From Bacilli bacterium (lineage in GTDB: Bacteria; Bacillota_I; Bacilli_A; RFN20; CAG-631), in assembly GCA_900754115.1 (NCBI GenBank), contig CAAEBM010000048.1, positions 1 through 22,836 on the forward strand: a DNA stretch of 22,836 nt. The letters run 5' to 3'. The position numbers were made by a program, and so were the translations under genes. The stretch's first letter is position 1. Every line of letters begins with the position of its first letter. Below, in pieces: positions 15,725 through 22,836 of the stretch. Under the pieces are notes generated by a model that saw only the letters and a program-made list of their open reading frames with translations, had not been told where the DNA came from and made no database searches.

Positions 15725-15794
15725 TTTGCCACTCTTTTATGCGAGTTGAAGGGTTTTCTTTAAAAGAATTTTTTCATTTTTTTAGTTTCTAATC

Positions 15795-15823
15795 TTGTTT
15801 TTAAATCGTTAATTATGTATAAT
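15795..15823 (+). promoter_or_regulatory. Promoter of the RNase J gene
   Basis: The elements are TTGTTT (15795-15800), exactly 17 bp, then TATAAT (15818-15823). The expected start near 15830 rules out the earlier in-frame ATG at 15825 as the translation start. Confidence 0.75.
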
Positions 15824-15866
15824 AATGCTTAGTTGTTCACGCATTTTTTTTAATTTGGAGGTTTTT

Positions 15867-17525
15867 ATGAAAGAAATCGTTAAAATATTTGCACTAGGCG
15901 GTTTGGATGAAAACGGCAAAAATTTATATGTCGTTGATATTAATGAAGAATTATATGTTTTTGATGCTGGTATTCGTTATCCTGAAGAAAGTTTATTAGG
16001 AATTGATATCATTTTACCAGGAATTAATTATTTATTTGAAAATCGTCATCGCATTAAAGCTTTTTTTATCACCCATGGTCACGATGAAAATATGGGAGCG
16101 ATTCCTTTTTTGTGCGAAGAAATACAAGCGCCAGTTTATGCTACTAAATTAACGATTGCTTTTATTAAAGATGCAGCTAAACGTTATCAAAAAGAAGAAG
16201 TTGTTATCCCTTTTGTTGAAATTCAACGAGATGAAGTCATCCATATCAATGATAAAACAGTTTACGCCTTTGCTGTCACTCATGGTTCTAGTGAAGCCGT
16301 TGGGTATGCTTTAGAAACTCAACATGGTCTTATCGTCTATAGTGGGGATTTTATATTGGATTTTTCTGCTGACCTTCCTTATCGGAGTGATTTTAATAGA
16401 ATCAGTTATTTATCAACAAAACCAACTTTATGCTTGTTAACAGATTCTTATAATAGTACTTATAAAGGTATGGTTTCTCCTAACCATAAAATCTATCATC
16501 ACCTATGCCAAATCATGGAAGATGTAAAAGGTCGCATTTTTATCTCTTTATATGGTCAAAATTTATTTAATTTACAAGAAGTCATCGCTGCTACGATTAA
16601 AAGCAAACGAAAATTACTCCTATATACAGAATACAGTAAAAATTTATTAGATACTTTACATTCACTTTATGAAAATCCTTTTATTGCTGAAAAAAACATT
16701 ACAACCAATGTATTAGAAGTAAATAGTGTCATTTTAGTGATGGATTTAGGCACGAAAGTATTTGAAACTTTAACTCAAATTGCCGACCAAAACGAAAATG
16801 AAGATACCATTAAAATTTCTGAAGAAGACGCCTTTATTTTAGCTTCTCCACCTCACACTGGTACTGAATTAATGTATGCCAAAATATTAGATAAATTATA
16901 TCGAACCAATGCCCAAGTCTACAATATCAATAATAAAGAAATGGTTTCCATGCACGCAGGAAGTGAAGACTTAAAGATGCTACTTTCCATTTTTAAGCCG
17001 AAATATTACATGCCTGTTCGTGGATATTACATTAAAATGGTAGAAAATGCAAAATTAGCAGTCGATTTAGGTTACAACCATAACAATATTTTAGTCTATG
17101 ATAATGGGATGGTTGCTAATTTTGAAGACGGAACTTTAATCAGAAGCCATGAATCGGTAGAATGCAATGAAATCATGGTAGATGGCATTGGAATTGGAGA
17201 TGTCGGCAGTGTCGTCATCAATGATCGTCGGAAATTAGCAAGCGATGGTGTCATGATTTTAGGAATTTCATTTTCTATGGCTACAAGAAAAATTGTTGCT
17301 GGTCCAGATATTCAAATGAGAGGCTTAATCTTTTTAAAGGATGCTAATGAAATTGTCGATAAAATTGCCAATATTTTTGAAAAAATCGTATTTGATTATG
17401 TTCAAAAACCTGGGTTAGTTGATTTTAATGAATTACGCAATATTTGTAAAGAAACAATTAGCCGGATTGTAAGAAGTGATTTGGGCAAAGATCCAATGAT
17501 TTTACCCGTAATTATTTCAGTTTAA
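15867..17525 (+). CDS. rnjB: Ribonuclease J, J2-type with degraded active site
   Basis: This 552-residue metallo-beta-lactamase/beta-CASP protein has the RNase J layout: GGLDENGKNLYVVD start, catalytic domain split by the beta-CASP insert, and C-terminal domain (about 455-552). The start is ATG 15867 with TTGGAGG upstream. The metal motif HxHxDH reads HGHDEN (H70, H72, then E74, N75). H139 and D161 remain, but the PVHGEY His is Arg (PVRGYY, R385). With these losses, catalysis is probably weak or absent, as in RNase J2 of Gram-positive cocci and bacilli, which partners active J1 in mRNA turnover. Position after dapA matches B. subtilis rnjB (ymfA). The symbol rests on that synteny and the degraded site. 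Confidence 0.85.
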   Translation: MKEIVKIFALGGLDENGKNLYVVDINEELYVFDAGIRYPEESLLGIDIILPGINYLFENRHRIKAFFITHGHDENMGAIPFLCEEIQAPVYATKLTIAFIKDAAKRYQKEEVVIPFVEIQRDEVIHINDKTVYAFAVTHGSSEAVGYALETQHGLIVYSGDFILDFSADLPYRSDFNRISYLSTKPTLCLLTDSYNSTYKGMVSPNHKIYHHLCQIMEDVKGRIFISLYGQNLFNLQEVIAATIKSKRKLLLYTEYSKNLLDTLHSLYENPFIAEKNITTNVLEVNSVILVMDLGTKVFETLTQIADQNENEDTIKISEEDAFILASPPHTGTELMYAKILDKLYRTNAQVYNINNKEMVSMHAGSEDLKMLLSIFKPKYYMPVRGYYIKMVENAKLAVDLGYNHNNILVYDNGMVANFEDGTLIRSHESVECNEIMVDGIGIGDVGSVVINDRRKLASDGVMILGISFSMATRKIVAGPDIQMRGLIFLKDANEIVDKIANIFEKIVFDYVQKPGLVDFNELRNICKETISRIVRSDLGKDPMILPVIISV

Positions 17526-17544
17526 AAAATATTTTAATTTTTTC

Positions 17545-17591
17545 TATAATAAGATTGTACGATAAAACTTTTTATAAACTAGTTTTTTATC
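17545..17591 (+). promoter_or_regulatory. Leader of the DinB-like gene: TATAAT and hairpin
   Basis: A TATAAT (17545-17550) lacks a convincing -35. Downstream, GATAAAACT (17561-17569) can pair imperfectly with AGTTTTTTATC (17581-17591), and AAACTAGTTT is a 10-bp palindrome within. No clear terminator for the RNase J gene is visible, so this hairpin with its T-rich arm may serve that role. Confidence 0.35.
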
Positions 17592-17629
17592 TTATAAGAA
17601 ATAAAAAGTTCAATAGATCAGGTGAGTAT

Positions 17630-18280
17630 ATGAACAAAGAATGGTCAGAATTAAATAAAAAAATAAAAAGTTTACTATGTAAAAAAGAATCATTTCATGT
17701 TGGTATACAAAAATTGATTGATTTTAGGAAAACTCTATTGAATGAATGGTTTATTTCTATGAAAGATTTATCTATTGAAGATTATTCAAGACAACCCTTT
17801 CTCAATAGTAATGGATACGAATCTAAAACGATTGCATATTCTATTTATCATGTTTTTAGAATAGAAGACATTATTTTAAACACATTAATTAGAAAAAAAG
17901 AACAAATCTTTTTAAAAGATGATTATAAAAATAAAATGAATTCTTCTATTATTACTACAGGTAATGAATTAAAAAAAGAAAAGATAGCTTTGTTTTCTAA
18001 AACATTAATAATAGATGAACTATGGAGTTATGCAAAAAAAGTATTTGAAGAAACCAATCAATGGTTATTGACAATTTCTTATAATGATTTAAAAACAAAA
18101 TATAATGAATTGGACAAAGAAAGAATTTTATCTACCAATACCGTATTTGAAGATGAAAAATGGTTGGTTGAATATTGGTGTAGAAAAAATGTTAAAGGTT
18201 TAATAGAAATGCCATTTTCAAGACATTGGATTATGCATATTGAAGCATCATTAAGAATTAAAAAAAATATAAAATTTTAA
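17630..18280 (+). CDS. DinB/YfiT-superfamily protein
   Basis: This is a 216-residue all-helical protein. An in-frame ATG 25 codons upstream exists, but AGGTGA lies directly before ATG 17630, which starts MNKEWSEL. The four-helix DinB pattern is seen: IAYSIYHVFRIEDIILNTL (with metal-type His), a central helical pair, and FSRHWIMHIEASLRIK near the end with two His. This matches a DinB branch I recall from Clostridia, where the middle His sits in a WHxTRIED stretch. DinB-like proteins are metal-binding, thiol-transferase-like or unknown in function. Base composition is even more AT-rich than its neighbours, hinting at a recent arrival. It is convergent with the next gene. Confidence 0.65.
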   Translation: MNKEWSELNKKIKSLLCKKESFHVGIQKLIDFRKTLLNEWFISMKDLSIEDYSRQPFLNSNGYESKTIAYSIYHVFRIEDIILNTLIRKKEQIFLKDDYKNKMNSSIITTGNELKKEKIALFSKTLIIDELWSYAKKVFEETNQWLLTISYNDLKTKYNELDKERILSTNTVFEDEKWLVEYWCRKNVKGLIEMPFSRHWIMHIEASLRIKKNIKF

Positions 18281-18296
18281 TATAAACTCCATTATT

Positions 18297-18336
18297 AAAA
18301 AAATCTATTCTTGCGAATAGATTTTTCTTTTTTTTA
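18297..18336. terminator. Bidirectional terminator between convergent genes
   Basis: A 12-bp stem (18299-18310 with 18315-18326) with a TTGC loop is flanked by an A run on the left and T runs on the right. It serves the DinB-like gene rightward and the phosphoesterase gene leftward, whose stop codon it touches. Confidence 0.9.
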
Positions 18337-20946
18337 TCCCACAATGTGATAATTATAATTCATCTCTTCATCAAAAACAGCGATGACACTTTTTTGATTA
18401 AAAGATAAATGATATTCTTGTTGGTTTTCATACGTAATGGGTTGCGTTAATTGATAAACTTCTATTGATTCTGTCGTAATTGTACGTTGATTTTCAACAT
18501 AATTTAATGCAATTTGGAATTCATCTTTATCTGCTCCAAAAGGATTATATTTATCAAAATAAGGTGTATAAGTAATATTATACATTCCATCTTCGTCAAA
18601 ACGCATTAAACGTAAATAGCCATCTCCACTACAACCGGCAACGGATCCAATGACATGTTTATCAGGATTGGTGTCTACAAATTGATAGTCTGATAAGATT
18701 TCCCATACTTTTCGATCAGAATTAGGAACTTGCACTTCTCGACGGAAAGCACCATTATCATGACCACATAAAACCATCATAACATTTTCGTTTGGGATGA
18801 TAATTTCGTTAAAAATTTCTTCATAACGTGAAGTTGTAGAAGTGATTCCATTCCCACCGTTATACATTAAATAATCATGCGTTGCTAAGATGACATTACG
18901 ATGAGGATAATGAGAAATTACTTCATTTGCCCATTCAAGAGTATCTTGTTCTCCTTCTACTCCATATCCTAAATAGACAACCATAAAGTCAATGTCTGCA
19001 ATTGTAATTAAATCATAATGACTAGCATTATTATTTAAACTTCCACCAAACCAAGGTTTATCATTAAATCGATCTTGTCCAAAATATGCAGAAAAGAAAC
19101 TATAATCTAATGTTTGCAAAGAAGATCCTGTGTCATGATTTCCTGTTACTACTCCATTTGGAAAACCTACTTCTTCAATAATTTGATGCGCTTTGTCTGC
19201 AATTTTCCATTGTTTGGTCACTAAATCAATTTGTGCTTGAGATGGATTTGAACCAGCAGCATTGTCATCTACTAAATCTCCAGTATGAATAAAATATCCG
19301 GCTTGACCAGAAGTGTATTGATCGGCACAATATTCCATCATTTGATAAAGCATTTCATTTAAATCATCAAATTTTGTATAATGTTGTGTATCTGTCACCC
19401 AAATCATGGTGTCACTTCCATTAGTCACTAAATCGGGCATAATATAAAGTTCAACTTTTCCACCATTGACATAAGGAGCAACTTTCAATTCAAACATTTT
19501 CGTTTGCTTTCCATAACCAAATGTTAAGGTATCCCATTGTTGAGTTTCTACATTTTTCGCTTTAATTGCAAATCGTTCATAAGGAGTCGTTCCACCAACA
19601 TATTGAATAAATAAATGATCATCATTGACTGCTTCAAAAGTCATCTTGTGGTAAGGAATTCCTTGCTTTAAAGTTAATGTTGAAGGTAAATTTAAATCTT
19701 CATTTGATTCATTAAGCACTCCTTGAGTCATAGTCGCTGAAACAGGATTGGCTTGATATTGAATTAAAGAAAATGATTCCTCAGAACTAAATTGAGTAAA
19801 ATCTTCTGATGTTTTATAGTTTTTAAATTGTCCTACTTCACTGGCATAAAATTCAATGATTTTATACGTTTCATTTTGTGCTCGATCTTTAGCATATAAA
19901 ACTAAAGTATGTTTCCCTTGAGACAAATTTTTTAAAAATGAACCATTACTAGTTTGTGAATTTCCATCAATTTTGACATACTGTTTTTCTATTCCACTAA
20001 ATGAATCATGAATTTTAGTGGATAGTTTTTCTATATCTGTATTAATAATTGAAAGAGGTTCAACATTGGTTTCAATGATTGGTTTGGTATTATCAATGCC
20101 GAGTGTTTTTTTATAAACCAATTTGTCTCCTTCATATAATTGAAAATCATAATTTCCATCTTCAAAGATTGTTGTATCCACTTTAAATTGGTAGTAAGTT
20201 TCTTTTTGATAATCAAAGAAGAATTCTACTTTAAAAGGAATGTTGAATCGAGGATCTTCATGTCCATAATAGGTATCATAACTTCCCCATCCATCACCAA
20301 TCCAAAAAACTTCATTAGGATCATAAGGTGAATCAACAATTTGTGTATTATTTTTATTAGCTGGAACTCCGACTTGAATAGGATAGTAGCGACGAATTGT
20401 CGTTGGATACAACTTTTGTTGGTTTGGTAAAACAATGTGGAAATCACTGAGTTGAAAATCATCACAACTTTGCCATTGATTTCCATGATTTAAAGATTCA
20501 TTATATTCTGTAGTGCTCCAATATCGACCAATTGTCACCATAATAGAATTTTGTCCATCCATTAATTTTGTTTCATCAATTGTATATCCCTTTTCTCCAT
20601 TAGAAGGAATTTTCCCTAATTTTTGTTGATTCAAATAAAGATAATCAGCAGCATTATTGGAGTTATCAGAATTAATTCCAATTGCATTATAACGAATTGT
20701 TGCTTTTGGACTATCGATGATTTCTTCTTCAAAAGTATGTTCACCAACTTTTAAAGTCACAGGATTAGAGGAAACTTTTTTGGCAGAAGTCACTAATTCT
20801 AAAATTCCTTTAGTATAATAAAGAGAATCAATGGAACAAGTATAATTTTTATCATTGACAAATGGCTTGTCTGTTTCTTTTTTGCAACCACTTAAAGCCA
20901 TCGTCGAAGCAAAAGTAAAGTACAATATATATTTCGGTTTAACCAT
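18334..20946 (-). CDS. Secreted lipoprotein metallophosphoesterase (calcineurin-like)
   Basis: This is an 870-residue surface lipoprotein. A type II signal peptide with lipobox ALSGC (Cys21) anchors it to the membrane. A large beta-rich part follows, including an Ig-like domain (about 285-375). The metallophosphoesterase domain (about 510-800) has D519-x-Q521, GD557, G602-N603-H604-D605, H690 (ATHDYL) and G728-H729; the usual second His of GHxH is Asn (GHDN, N731). The start is set by GAGGTG upstream of ATG. The upstream ZIP gene is 52 nt away with no clear terminator between them, so they may be cotranscribed. Likely acts on extracellular phosphoesters or cell-wall polymers; the substrate is unknown. 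Confidence 0.88.
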   Translation of the reverse strand: MVKPKYILYFTFASTMALSGCKKETDKPFVNDKNYTCSIDSLYYTKGILELVTSAKKVSSNPVTLKVGEHTFEEEIIDSPKATIRYNAIGINSDNSNNAADYLYLNQQKLGKIPSNGEKGYTIDETKLMDGQNSIMVTIGRYWSTTEYNESLNHGNQWQSCDDFQLSDFHIVLPNQQKLYPTTIRRYYPIQVGVPANKNNTQIVDSPYDPNEVFWIGDGWGSYDTYYGHEDPRFNIPFKVEFFFDYQKETYYQFKVDTTIFEDGNYDFQLYEGDKLVYKKTLGIDNTKPIIETNVEPLSIINTDIEKLSTKIHDSFSGIEKQYVKIDGNSQTSNGSFLKNLSQGKHTLVLYAKDRAQNETYKIIEFYASEVGQFKNYKTSEDFTQFSSEESFSLIQYQANPVSATMTQGVLNESNEDLNLPSTLTLKQGIPYHKMTFEAVNDDHLFIQYVGGTTPYERFAIKAKNVETQQWDTLTFGYGKQTKMFELKVAPYVNGGKVELYIMPDLVTNGSDTMIWVTDTQHYTKFDDLNEMLYQMMEYCADQYTSGQAGYFIHTGDLVDDNAAGSNPSQAQIDLVTKQWKIADKAHQIIEEVGFPNGVVTGNHDTGSSLQTLDYSFFSAYFGQDRFNDKPWFGGSLNNNASHYDLITIADIDFMVVYLGYGVEGEQDTLEWANEVISHYPHRNVILATHDYLMYNGGNGITSTTSRYEEIFNEIIIPNENVMMVLCGHDNGAFRREVQVPNSDRKVWEILSDYQFVDTNPDKHVIGSVAGCSGDGYLRLMRFDEDGMYNITYTPYFDKYNPFGADKDEFQIALNYVENQRTITTESIEVYQLTQPITYENQQEYHLSFNQKSVIAVFDEEMNYNYHIVG

Positions 20947-20998
20947 CCTTTTTCACCTCATCTATATTGTACTATATTTCTATAAAAATATCTATCTT

Positions 20999-21790
20999 TT
21001 ATCCTAATGCTACATCTAAAATCATCATGATAACAAAACCAAGCATAACACCAAAGGAAGCTAAGTTTTTATGATTCTTACAAGACTCTGGAATTAGTTC
21101 GCTTGAAACCACACAAATCATCGCACCAGCAGAAAATGCTAGTAAAAAAGGAAGAATAGATTGAATAAAAATTGCAGCTAAACAGCCAAGCACGCCACTA
21201 ATAGGTTCTACTATTCCACTTAATTGACCATAAAATAAACTTTTTTTGATGGAATACCCTTCTCTACGTAAAGGTAAAGAAACTGCTGCTCCTTCAGGAA
21301 AATTTTGTAGTCCTATTCCTAATGCTAACATCATTGCACCAATTAAGGTTGTCATAGTGGAATCAATAAATAGTCCACCAAATGCCACTCCAATGGCCAA
21401 TCCTTCGGGAATATTATGTAATGTTACGGCAAGAACTAGTAAGATACTTCTTTTTTTAGAAGCATCTTGTTTTTTTGATAACACGACTTTATCTAAAAAA
21501 CGATCAGCAAAAATGACAAATAGCCCACCACTGACAAACCCAATTCCTGGAAGTAACCAAGGAATGTAATTCAATTCTTCTGATAATGTGATGGCTGGAG
21601 AAAGCAAAGACCAAAAACTGGCGGCAATCATCACTCCAGCACCAAAACCTAACATCACATCTAGAAATTTAGTATTCACTTTTTTTATAAAACAAACAAC
21701 TAAAGCTCCCAAAAAAGTAATAAACCATGTAAATAAAGTTGCTAAAAATGCCAGCAAAACGGGATGAAGTTGCAGTAATTTCTCCATCAT
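20999..21790 (-). CDS. ZIP-family divalent metal transporter
   Basis: This is an eight-helix membrane protein of 263 residues. Helix IV has HNIPEGLAIG and helix V has QNFPEGAAV, the paired metal-binding motifs of ZIP carriers; GQLSGIVEPISG follows. ZIP proteins bring zinc, iron or manganese into the cytoplasm. An ATG four codons upstream (21802) has no ribosome binding site, while GGAGTG sits just before the ATG at 21790 (the next ATG, 21787, is also possible). Helices are joined by a basic loop (KKQDASKKRS). Two small palindromes upstream may be operators. It is followed by the phosphoesterase lipoprotein gene. Confidence 0.9.
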   Translation of the reverse strand: MMEKLLQLHPVLLAFLATLFTWFITFLGALVVCFIKKVNTKFLDVMLGFGAGVMIAASFWSLLSPAITLSEELNYIPWLLPGIGFVSGGLFVIFADRFLDKVVLSKKQDASKKRSILLVLAVTLHNIPEGLAIGVAFGGLFIDSTMTTLIGAMMLALGIGLQNFPEGAAVSLPLRREGYSIKKSLFYGQLSGIVEPISGVLGCLAAIFIQSILPFLLAFSAGAMICVVSSELIPESCKNHKNLASFGVMLGFVIMMILDVALG

Positions 21791-21800
21791 ATCACACTCC

Positions 21801-21842
21801 ATACTATAAAGTATTCAATGAATAAGTATGAAGTTCAACTTC
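21801..21842. promoter_or_regulatory. Two small palindromes upstream of the ZIP gene
   Basis: ATACT-N4-AGTAT (21801-21814) overlaps the translation start region, and GAAGTT-C-AACTTC (21830-21842) lies just upstream. Either could bind a metal-responsive regulator. Neither matches a box I can name, and no convincing promoter pair was found here. Confidence 0.3.
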
Positions 21843-21878
21843 TACCCATTTTAATGCATTAGAAATAAATTTTAATTT

Positions 21879-22037
21879 TTAACATAAGGGTCCATATCGC
21901 AAGGCTAAGTAATAAATTTCTTCCCAAGTAATGAGTCCTTTTTGAATTGCAACTGCTAGATATTTACCATTAAAGACTTCAAACATATATTCATCAATTA
22001 GAGTTGATATTTTTAATAGAAAAGGCCATATAAGGAA
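21879..22037 (-). pseudogene. C-terminal remnant related to the gene at the right edge
   Basis: The minus strand is open from 22037 to a TAA at 21879-21881. It encodes a tail containing AVAIQKGLITWEEIYYLALRY. This aligns without gaps to KVAIGKGILTWEQLKYYIDLY at the end of the edge gene, with about half the residues identical, and the DNA also matches in blocks (TTCCCAAGT and AATTGCAAC). It has no ribosome binding site, and only one late in-frame ATG (21986). I read it as the surviving 3' end of a duplicated gene. The rest of 21843-22207 holds no other feature that I can see. Confidence 0.55.
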
Positions 22038-22207
22038 TCATGTTAGTTTAGTTGAGTTCAAATATTCTATCCACTTATAAATTATAGTTGCTTTATACAA
22101 ATTCCTTCTTTTTAATTTAAAAACTATCATTTACATATCAACGTACAAAATAAAATTTTAAAAGATATTTTTTGTTAAATAAACTATCTCACATTTTAAA
22201 AATAAAA

Positions 22208-22301
22208 ATGATATCTCTGAAAATAAACTTTTAAATAAATCTTTCTTTTCTACAAGAAGTGAAATGCTTTTTTTATTTTTTATTTATTTTAGAGATATCA
22301 T
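22208..22301 (-). repeat. Large inverted repeat, possible terminator of the edge gene
   Basis: The arms at 22208-22227 and 22283-22301 pair over about 19 bp with one unpaired base. The 55-nt interior holds a smaller hairpin (TTTC..TTCT with AGAA..GAAA). On the minus strand the structure lies 29 nt past the edge gene's stop and is followed by TTTTTATTTTT, which fits a terminator. The alternative is a small palindromic mobile element; no clear target duplication is seen. Confidence 0.6.
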
Positions 22302-22329
22302 ATAACTTTATAACAGATAAATGTTTATC

Positions 22330-22836
22330 TTATCCACTACCTAGTGAATCTTGAACAATTTCTGCATACAGATCAATATAATATTTTAATTGTTCCCAAG
22401 TTAATATACCCTTTCCAATTGCAACTTTAAAATATGGTGCAGGAAGGCAGCAATATACTTCATATGACATATATTCTTTAAAATCTTCATATGTAAATAA
22501 TCCATATGTTTCAATATCTTTTTTCATTAATTCTTCATTATATTTCATATTTTCATCATATTCAAATATATTAAATGTTCCATCAATTGCTCCAGGAATA
22601 GTTAACATATTATTGGCAATTCTATTAAAGAAATAAGGAGTATTTGGAGAATATATTTTAACATATTCTTCGGTTATAAATCCTTTAGTTAATTTTGTTG
22701 TTAATATCTGCCCGTTTGATATCGAAACAAATTCATGTCCTATATAATTCATATAATTTTCTATATTCAAATAGACATATTTATTTAATGTTTTATTAAA
22801 TAATCCCTCATCACCAACAATACGAAGAGAATTTCC
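22330..22836 (-). CDS. Unrecognised protein, 5' end beyond the window (partial)
   Basis: The frame is open to the right edge, so 168 residues of the C-terminal part are visible. A TTG at 22770 could be read as a start, but it has no ribosome binding site and the frame continues upstream, so the gene probably begins outside. I do not recognise the family. The visible part is Tyr/Asn/Ile-rich, soluble-looking, with no membrane helix, and ends in a short motif (KVAIGKGILTWEQLKYYIDLY) also found in the remnant 290 bp downstream. That motif vaguely recalls the short C-terminal segments of phage XkdX-like proteins, which is too weak to use. Base composition is more AT-rich than the core genes. Confidence 0.7.
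   Translation of the reverse strand, partial: GNSLRIVGDEGLFNKTLNKYVYLNIENYMNYIGHEFVSISNGQILTTKLTKGFITEEYVKIYSPNTPYFFNRIANNMLTIPGAIDGTFNIFEYDENMKYNEELMKKDIETYGLFTYEDFKEYMSYEVYCCLPAPYFKVAIGKGILTWEQLKYYIDLYAEIVQDSLGSG

Noticed and set aside
15825..15866. Earlier in-frame start of the RNase J gene
   Set aside because: It falls at or before the predicted transcription start and has no ribosome binding site; TTGGAGG precedes ATG 15867.
22208..22301. A second invertible segment
   Set aside because: The interior is only about 55 bp, the arms have no palindromic recombination-site form, and no promoter or recombinase is adjacent.
1..22836. CRISPR arrays, tRNA, rRNA or insertion sequences
   Set aside because: No regularly spaced direct repeats, tRNA cloverleaf or T-loop motif, rRNA-like stretch or transposase was found on either strand.

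Overview
The window comes from an AT-rich, low-GC Gram-positive bacterium that uses the standard code (TGA is a stop, for example after the recombinase gene and the first ABC transporter gene). It has strong AGGAGG-type ribosome binding sites, T-tract intrinsic terminators, a lipobox lipoprotein, the MEP isoprenoid and diaminopimelate pathways, and an order (SpoVFA-like, dapA, RNase J2) that matches Bacillus subtilis. This suggests a Bacillota lineage such as Erysipelotrichia or relatives. The placement is inference.

Layout. 1-4684: the tail of an off-window gene, then a LysR regulator divergent from a two-gene heterodimeric ABC exporter. 4724-10049: a tyrosine recombinase, an apparent invertible promoter cassette (two 21-bp sites in exact inverted orientation around 115 bp), and a three-gene unit: SPFH/zinc-ribbon protein, small helical protein, and a large zinc-ribbon/TIR/three-membrane-helix protein. 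10090-12986: a ROK-family protein, ispG and a small DUF2624-like gene. 13046-17525: a degenerate dipicolinate-synthase-A-like protein, dapA, a membrane DUF3137-like protein with a perfect-consensus promoter covered by a palindrome, and a degenerate RNase J (J2 type). 17545-18280: a DinB-like protein. 18334-21790 (minus strand): a secreted metallophosphoesterase lipoprotein and a ZIP metal transporter. 21800-22836: a gene remnant, a large inverted repeat and a related gene that runs off the right edge.

The most interesting system is 4724-9950. The recombinase has the full R..HxxR..H..Y set. Directly after it, two identical palindromic sites whose 3-nt centres (ACA, TGT) are reverse complements bound a segment holding a good sigma-A promoter (TTGTTT, 17 bp, TATAAT). 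In the orientation read here that promoter points left, away from the SPFH/TIR genes; inversion would aim it at them. I read this as a phase-variable switch, captured in OFF, controlling a probable membrane-associated TIR (NAD-cleaving or signalling) module that may act in phage defence or envelope stress. The sites, promoter and domains are seen in the sequence; inversion, phase variation and defence are inferences.

The other blocks are mostly core metabolism and RNA processing, with local regulatory structure noted at each site.
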